8,388 nt of DNA from an uncultured Clostridia bacterium (GTDB lineage: Bacteria > Bacillota > Clostridia > TANB77 > CAG-508), in the NCBI GenBank assembly GCA_934122385.1, contig CAKOWP010000047.1, positions 1 to 8,388 of the forward strand, written 5' to 3'. The notes under the pieces are model-generated. The model was not told the origin of the DNA. It ran no database searches and worked only from the letters and a program-made list of their open reading frames with translations. The translations under genes and the position numbers were made by a program. Of this stretch, positions 5,487 through 8,388 are shown piece after piece; position 1 is the first letter of the stretch; each line of letters begins with the position of its first letter.

Positions 5487-5520
5487 AAAAAGGTTCCTTA
5501 TCCCTTAAGGAAAAAGAACC
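5487..5520 (-). terminator. Terminator between antitoxin RNA and toxin gene
   Basis: On the minus strand GGTTC (5520-5516) and CCTT (5510-5507) pair with AAGGAACC (5499-5492); a TTTTT bulge interrupts the 5' arm. TTTTTATT follows (5491-5484). A terminator at exactly this place, letting antitoxin RNA exceed toxin mRNA, is the standard layout of type III systems. A second possible hairpin, using AACC of this stem and GGTT (about 5471-5474), would compete with it. Confidence 0.75.
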
Positions 5521-5531
5521 AAATAATTTAC

Positions 5532-5631
5532 TAAATGGTATATTTTATTACTCGCACCAACCACAAGCGAGAACATTTAACAAAATGGTATGATTTATTA
5601 CTCGCACCAACCACAAGCGAGAAACATTTAC
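5532..5631. repeat. Two tandem 50-bp antitoxin repeats
   Basis: Copies at 5532-5581 and 5582-5631 match at all but a few positions; both contain TTATTACTCGCACCAACCAC and AAGCGAGAA. Most differences are at the unit edges and two bases next to the ATGGTAT motif. They encode the repeat units of the antitoxin RNA. Confidence 0.93.
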
Positions 5632-5642
5632 TTACTATAATT

Positions 5643-5672
5643 ATTATACTATTTTTATCTTTCATTTGTCAA
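5643..5672 (-). promoter_or_regulatory. Promoter of the antitoxin-toxin transcript
   Basis: On the minus strand TTGACA (5667-5672) and TATAAT (5643-5648) are perfect hexamers spaced by 18 bp. The start is expected near 5636, just before the first antitoxin repeat, which fits a strongly expressed antitoxin RNA. Confidence 0.82.
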
Positions 5673-5744
5673 TGAAAATTTAAATTTTTATATAATAATT
5701 ATAATAATATTTTATGCTATTTTGTAAAATTTATTTAATCCTTT

Positions 5745-5990
5745 TTAATTATCACTTATAATCTTATATTCAATATCTTCCATATCTGGAAACATTTCCT
5801 TAACCCTCTTCAATGTAAGCATTGACATTTTAGGTTGTGGATTTTTCTTGTGATCTGTTAATAACTTCTGTGTATAGCAATTTGGTGCGGTTTTAAATAA
5901 CAAATATCTATTTCTTACATATGTGTAAAAAATTTGATACCCATTATTCAAGTCTTCCCACATCATTTCAAATGTATATTTTTCTTCCAT
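5745..5990 (-). CDS. Conserved-looking small protein, unknown function (81 aa)
   Basis: I do not recognise this family with certainty. The 81-aa protein is soluble-looking, rich in Tyr and aromatic residues, with the stretch FEMMWEDLNNGYQIFYTY at the N terminus and a basic/amphipathic C-terminal half (LTLKRVKEMFPDMEDIEYKI). No signal peptide or membrane segment is seen. The start at 5990 is supported by GGAGG with 4-base spacing. An in-frame TTG at 6012-6014 would extend it into the inverted-repeat element and is rejected. It lies downstream of ligA on the same strand, separated by that element, and ends about 70 bp before the antitoxin promoter, so it may be read from ligA. A coding call is supported by the ribosome binding site and a protein-like composition. 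Confidence 0.7.
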   Translation of the reverse strand: MEEKYTFEMMWEDLNNGYQIFYTYVRNRYLLFKTAPNCYTQKLLTDHKKNPQPKMSMLTLKRVKEMFPDMEDIEYKIISDN

Positions 5991-6005
5991 AATTCCTCCA
6001 TTTCT

Positions 6006-6157
6006 TTGAATCAATGGGGACGTGAACCAATGGGGACGTTGTTAAATTGGTTGAAACTACATGTTTATTTTTTATTTAATTATATTCAAAATCTTTCAAC
6101 CAATTTAACAACGTCCCCATTGGTTTTGGTTCATTGGTTCACGTCCCCTTGGTTCAA
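6006..6157. repeat. 152-bp inverted-repeat element filling the ligA downstream gap
   Basis: A perfect 32-bp inverted repeat (6025-6056 with 6094-6125) encloses a 37-bp AT-rich centre. Outside it, a second imperfect pair (6006-6024 with 6140-6157) extends the arms; the right side has 14 extra bases (6126-6139). Each arm carries two copies of a GGGGACGT motif (left: CAATGGGGACGT at 6012 and 6028). The element starts two bases past the ligA stop codon and ends just before the ribosome binding site of the next gene. No ORF lies inside. GGGGAC-type palindromes are, from memory, common intergenic repeats in clostridia and resemble REP/MITE-like sequences moved in trans; assignment to a named family is inference. 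Confidence 0.85.
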
Positions 6158-6159
6158 CT

Positions 6160-8160
6160 CTAAACAGTCATTTTCTCAAATTCATCTTCTGATATAACCG
6201 TGACCCCAAGGCTTTGAGCTTTTGTTAATTTACTTCCTGCATCCTCGCCTGCTAAAACATAATCTGTTTTTTTAGATACAGACCCTGATGTTTTTCCTCC
6301 TAATTTTTCAATTATATCTTCTGCTTCTTTTCTTGTATATTTTTCTAAGCTTCCTGTTAATACAAATGTCTTTCCTTCAAATCGTTTATCTGTGCTTTCT
6401 TCTTCTAAACAATTCATATTAACACCTGCTGTTCTTAATTTTTCAAGTAAGTCTGATGTTTGTTCTTGTAAAAAGAATTCTCTAATACTATTTGCCATTA
6501 CTTCTCCAATGTCTTTTATTTCACTTAATTCTTCAAATGTTGCATTTGCTAGATTGTCCATTGTTCTGTATTTTCTTGCTAACATTTTTGATGCTTTTCC
6601 ACCTACATGTCTAATGCCTAATGCTGTTATTAATCTATATAAATCATTTTCTTTACTTGCATTAATACTGTCAATTAAGTTTTGTGCAAATTTCTTTCCA
6701 TTCTTTTTTAGTGATGCAATATCTTCAAATTTTAATTCATATATATCTGATATATTATGAATCAATTCTCTGTCTAATAATTGTTGAATGATATTTTCTC
6801 CAAGTCCATCTATATTCATCGCTTCTCTAGATACGAAATGAACTAAATTTCTAAATAGTTTTGCTGGACATTCAATTCCTGTACATCTTACTGCTGATTC
6901 TCCTTCTTCTCTTACGGCTTCCGCTCCACATACTGGGCATACTCTTGGCATTTCAAAGTCTTTTTCTTCACCTGTTCTTTTTTCTTCAACAACCTTTACT
7001 ATTTCAGGAATTACATCTCCTGCTTTTTGGATAACTACTGTATCTCCTATTTTTAGTCCTTTTTCTTTTATAAAATCTTCATTGTGTAATGTTGTTTTTG
7101 ATATTGTTGAACCTGCAACCTTTACTGGTTCAAGTATTGCCATTGGTGTGATTACACCCGTCCTTCCAACTTGGCATACTATGTCTTTTAATATTGTTTC
7201 TTTTTGTTCTGGTGGATATTTGTAAGCAATTGCCCATCTTGGTGTTTTTACTGTTGTTCCTAATATTTCTCTAAATTTTAAATCATCTATTTTTATTACC
7301 GCTCCATCTATACCAAATGTTAAATCTTCTCTCATTTCTCCAATTTTTCTAATTGCTTCTTTTACTTCTTCTATTGTCTCGCATGGTATACGTACAGGGT
7401 TTACATTAAATCCAAGTTTTTCTAGATATTCAAGTTCTTCAAAGTGTGAGTTAAATTCTTTTCCTTCTATTTTTTGAACATTAAATATATAAATATCAAG
7501 TGGTCTTGTTGCAGTTATTTTGCTATCTAATTGACGAAGTGAACCTGCTGCTGCATTACGTGCATTTGCAAATAGTTCTTCTTCATTTTCTTCTCTTTCT
7601 TGATTCATTTTTTCAAAATCTTTTTTAGAAATAAATACCTCTCCACGAACTGTTATGTCAATTTTGTCGTTAATTTCCATTGGAATTGTTTTAACCGTTT
7701 TTAAATTTTTTGTTACATCTTCTCCAACTAACCCATTTCCTCTTGTAGCACCTCTAACAAATTTTCCATCTTTATATTCAAGTGCAGAAGATAAACCATC
7801 AATTTTTGTTTCTATAACATATTTAACTTTATCAATTCCATTTTCTTTTGCCTTTTCTTCCATCTTATGGCAAAATTCTTCTACTTCTTCAAAACTAAAA
7901 ATATCTTGTAAGCTTTGAAGTGGAACTTCATGTGTTACTTTTTCAAATCCTTCTTTTACATGTCCACCAACCTTTTGTGTTAATGAGTCTTTTGATAAAA
8001 ATTGTGGATAATCTTTTTCTAAGTTACGCAATTCGACCATTAACATATCATACTCAAAATCTGATATTTCTGGTGCATCATCATCATAGTATTTTTGCGC
8101 ATAATAGTCTGTTTGTTTTCGTAATTCTTCTATTCTTTTTTGTGCTTGTTTTTCATTCAT
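6160..8160 (-). CDS. ligA: NAD+-dependent DNA ligase LigA
   Basis: The replicative and repair ligase that seals nicks using NAD+. The 666-aa protein has every expected domain in order: the Ia NMN-binding domain (YYDDDAPEISDFEYDML, 24-40), the adenylation domain with catalytic Lys119 in ETKIDGL and supporting motifs ATRGNG (138-143), VRGEVF (171-176), GIDGAVIK (283-290) and AYKYPPE (312-318), an OB fold (about 325-400), a four-cysteine zinc finger (Cys408, 411, 426, 431), helix-hairpin-helix repeats (MNIDGLGENI, ALGIRHVGGK, IKDIGEVM) and a BRCT domain (about 592-664, FEGKTFVLTGSLE). RGNG has Asn where many homologues have Asp. AAGGAGA upstream supports the start at 8160. It has a probable promoter just upstream and may be followed in the same transcript by the 81-aa protein. 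Confidence 0.98.
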   Translation of the reverse strand: MNEKQAQKRIEELRKQTDYYAQKYYDDDAPEISDFEYDMLMVELRNLEKDYPQFLSKDSLTQKVGGHVKEGFEKVTHEVPLQSLQDIFSFEEVEEFCHKMEEKAKENGIDKVKYVIETKIDGLSSALEYKDGKFVRGATRGNGLVGEDVTKNLKTVKTIPMEINDKIDITVRGEVFISKKDFEKMNQEREENEEELFANARNAAAGSLRQLDSKITATRPLDIYIFNVQKIEGKEFNSHFEELEYLEKLGFNVNPVRIPCETIEEVKEAIRKIGEMREDLTFGIDGAVIKIDDLKFREILGTTVKTPRWAIAYKYPPEQKETILKDIVCQVGRTGVITPMAILEPVKVAGSTISKTTLHNEDFIKEKGLKIGDTVVIQKAGDVIPEIVKVVEEKRTGEEKDFEMPRVCPVCGAEAVREEGESAVRCTGIECPAKLFRNLVHFVSREAMNIDGLGENIIQQLLDRELIHNISDIYELKFEDIASLKKNGKKFAQNLIDSINASKENDLYRLITALGIRHVGGKASKMLARKYRTMDNLANATFEELSEIKDIGEVMANSIREFFLQEQTSDLLEKLRTAGVNMNCLEEESTDKRFEGKTFVLTGSLEKYTRKEAEDIIEKLGGKTSGSVSKKTDYVLAGEDAGSKLTKAQSLGVTVISEDEFEKMTV

Positions 8161-8247
8161 TTTGTGACTCTCCTTTTCATTATGTTCATTTGTATTTCTT
8201 TAATATACTTGCAATTATTTTTATTAAAGTTTTGTTTTTTCTTTCCT

Positions 8248-8276
8248 ATTATATACAAAATAGTTAAAAAAATAAA
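8248..8276 (-). promoter_or_regulatory. Probable ligA promoter
   Basis: On the minus strand a consensus TATAAT lies at 8248-8253; 17 bp upstream the -35 region is only TTTATT (8271-8276), far from consensus. Start is expected near 8241, about 80 bases before the ligA start codon. It lies directly downstream of the hairpin at 8269-8302, as expected when a new transcript begins after a terminator. Confidence 0.5.
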
Positions 8277-8302
8277 GGAATTTTGAAAAATTCCTTTATT
8301 TT
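8262..8302 (-). terminator. Intrinsic terminator upstream of ligA (perhaps bidirectional)
   Basis: AAAATAAAGGAATTTT (8269-8284) and AAAATTCCTTTATTTT (8287-8302) are perfect complements, so the hairpin forms on both strands. On the minus strand it is followed by a run of T (TTTTTTT ending at about 8265), which makes it a likely end for a leftward gene lying beyond the window. The plus-strand tail (TTTTAATAATTTTATTTT) is weaker but could also act. Confidence 0.65.
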
Positions 8303-8327
8303 AATAATTTTATTTTGGTTCTATAAT

Positions 8328-8364
8328 AAATGTTGGGGTGGGTAAAAAAACTCCAACATTTTTT
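8328..8364 (+). terminator. Hairpin with T tract at the right edge
   Basis: AAATGTTGGGG (8328-8338) pairs with CTCCAACATTT (8351-8361), 11 bp with one G-U pair that forms only in plus-strand RNA, followed by TTTTTT (8359-8364). It reads as a plus-strand intrinsic terminator, yet no plus-strand gene lies before it in this window. It may end a short unannotated RNA or be part of a structured element running beyond the edge. Confidence 0.5.
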
Positions 8365-8388
8365 AAAAAAGTATAGCACTTATCTTAA

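Larger units (their letters stand above)
5487..5636 (-). ncRNA. CptI-like antitoxin RNA of a type III toxin-antitoxin system
   Basis: This transcript is predicted from the promoter at 5643-5672 to the terminator at 5487-5520 and contains two 50-nt repeats. In each repeat CTCGC and GCGAG form a 5-bp stem around the loop TTGTGGTTGGT, and TACCA a short way downstream could pair with TGGT of the loop to make an H-type pseudoknot, the fold known for antitoxins of this class. Free repeats bind and inhibit the toxin, which also processes the precursor into repeat units. The hairpin core (5542-5574 region) is nearly identical in both copies, and the differences lie in the linkers. It lies immediately upstream of the toxin gene, with no ORF of its own. 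Confidence 0.8.

Noticed and set aside
5532..5631. Two near-identical 50-bp units with a conserved palindromic core, like a minimal CRISPR array
   Set aside because: Units are contiguous with no variable spacers, no cas genes are present, and the promoter-repeat-terminator-toxin order fits a type III antitoxin.
5680..5740. ATAATAATT-type palindrome as a terminator of the ligA transcript
   Set aside because: Composed only of A and T with no T tract after a stable stem; not distinguishable from background.
5991..6014. TTG start extending the 81-aa protein to 89 aa
   Set aside because: It would begin inside the inverted-repeat element and skip the GGAGG site that serves the ATG at 5990.
8003..8011. 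Exact DnaA box TGTGGATAA in ligA
   Set aside because: A single site that encodes Tyr-Pro-Gln with ordinary codons; no cluster around it.

Overview
The window is very AT-rich. It carries a NAD+-dependent DNA ligase, a DprA without an obvious C-terminal winged-helix domain, a UvrX-type Y-family polymerase paired with a YolD-like protein, strong AGGAGG-type ribosome binding sites and TTGACA/TATAAT promoters. Together these point to a low-GC Bacillota genome of the class Clostridia, probably a gut-type clostridium. The species cannot be told from the sequence.

Layout, left to right. (1) Positions 1-62 hold the 3' part of a tRNA-Phe(GAA) gene, followed by its terminator. (2) Positions 109-231 hold a near-consensus promoter, about 88 bases without an ORF, and a strong intrinsic terminator: an orphan small RNA that I cannot assign to a family. 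Positions 232-363 hold nothing I can support. (3) On the minus strand, 364-2096 is a probable SOS mutagenesis operon (Y-family polymerase, then a short YolD-like protein). Its promoter overlaps a LexA-like palindrome, AAACATATGTTT, at 2198-2209. The same palindrome abuts a divergent promoter for a small two-helix membrane protein (2310-2558, plus strand), so both transcripts may answer to DNA damage. (4) On the minus strand, dprA (2761-3768) contains an in-frame 21-bp tandem repeat that places a cysteine every seventh residue and, in DNA, a DnaA-box-like TTTTCCACA every 21 bp. (5) On the minus strand, folD (4010-4867). (6) Positions 4904-5672, minus strand, form a type III (RNA antitoxin/protein toxin) system of CptIN type: promoter, two 50-nt antitoxin repeats with a hairpin and possible pseudoknot, terminator, then the toxin gene. 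The toxin reading frame is broken by a one-base shift near its 3' end. (7) On the minus strand, an 81-aa unknown protein (5745-5990). (8) A 152-bp imperfect inverted-repeat element (6006-6157) fills the gap to ligA. (9) On the minus strand, ligA (6160-8160) with its probable promoter, then two hairpins at the right edge.

How the parts fit: the fixed genes form a DNA repair, recombination and one-carbon neighbourhood (ligA, folD, dprA, Y-family polymerase), transcribed leftward. Into it are set a small RNA-guarded toxin module directly upstream of folD and a repeat element directly downstream of ligA. The parts most worth a second look are the frameshifted CptIN locus, the cysteine-heptad/DnaA-box repeat in dprA, the shared LexA-like box with its small membrane protein, and the orphan small RNA.
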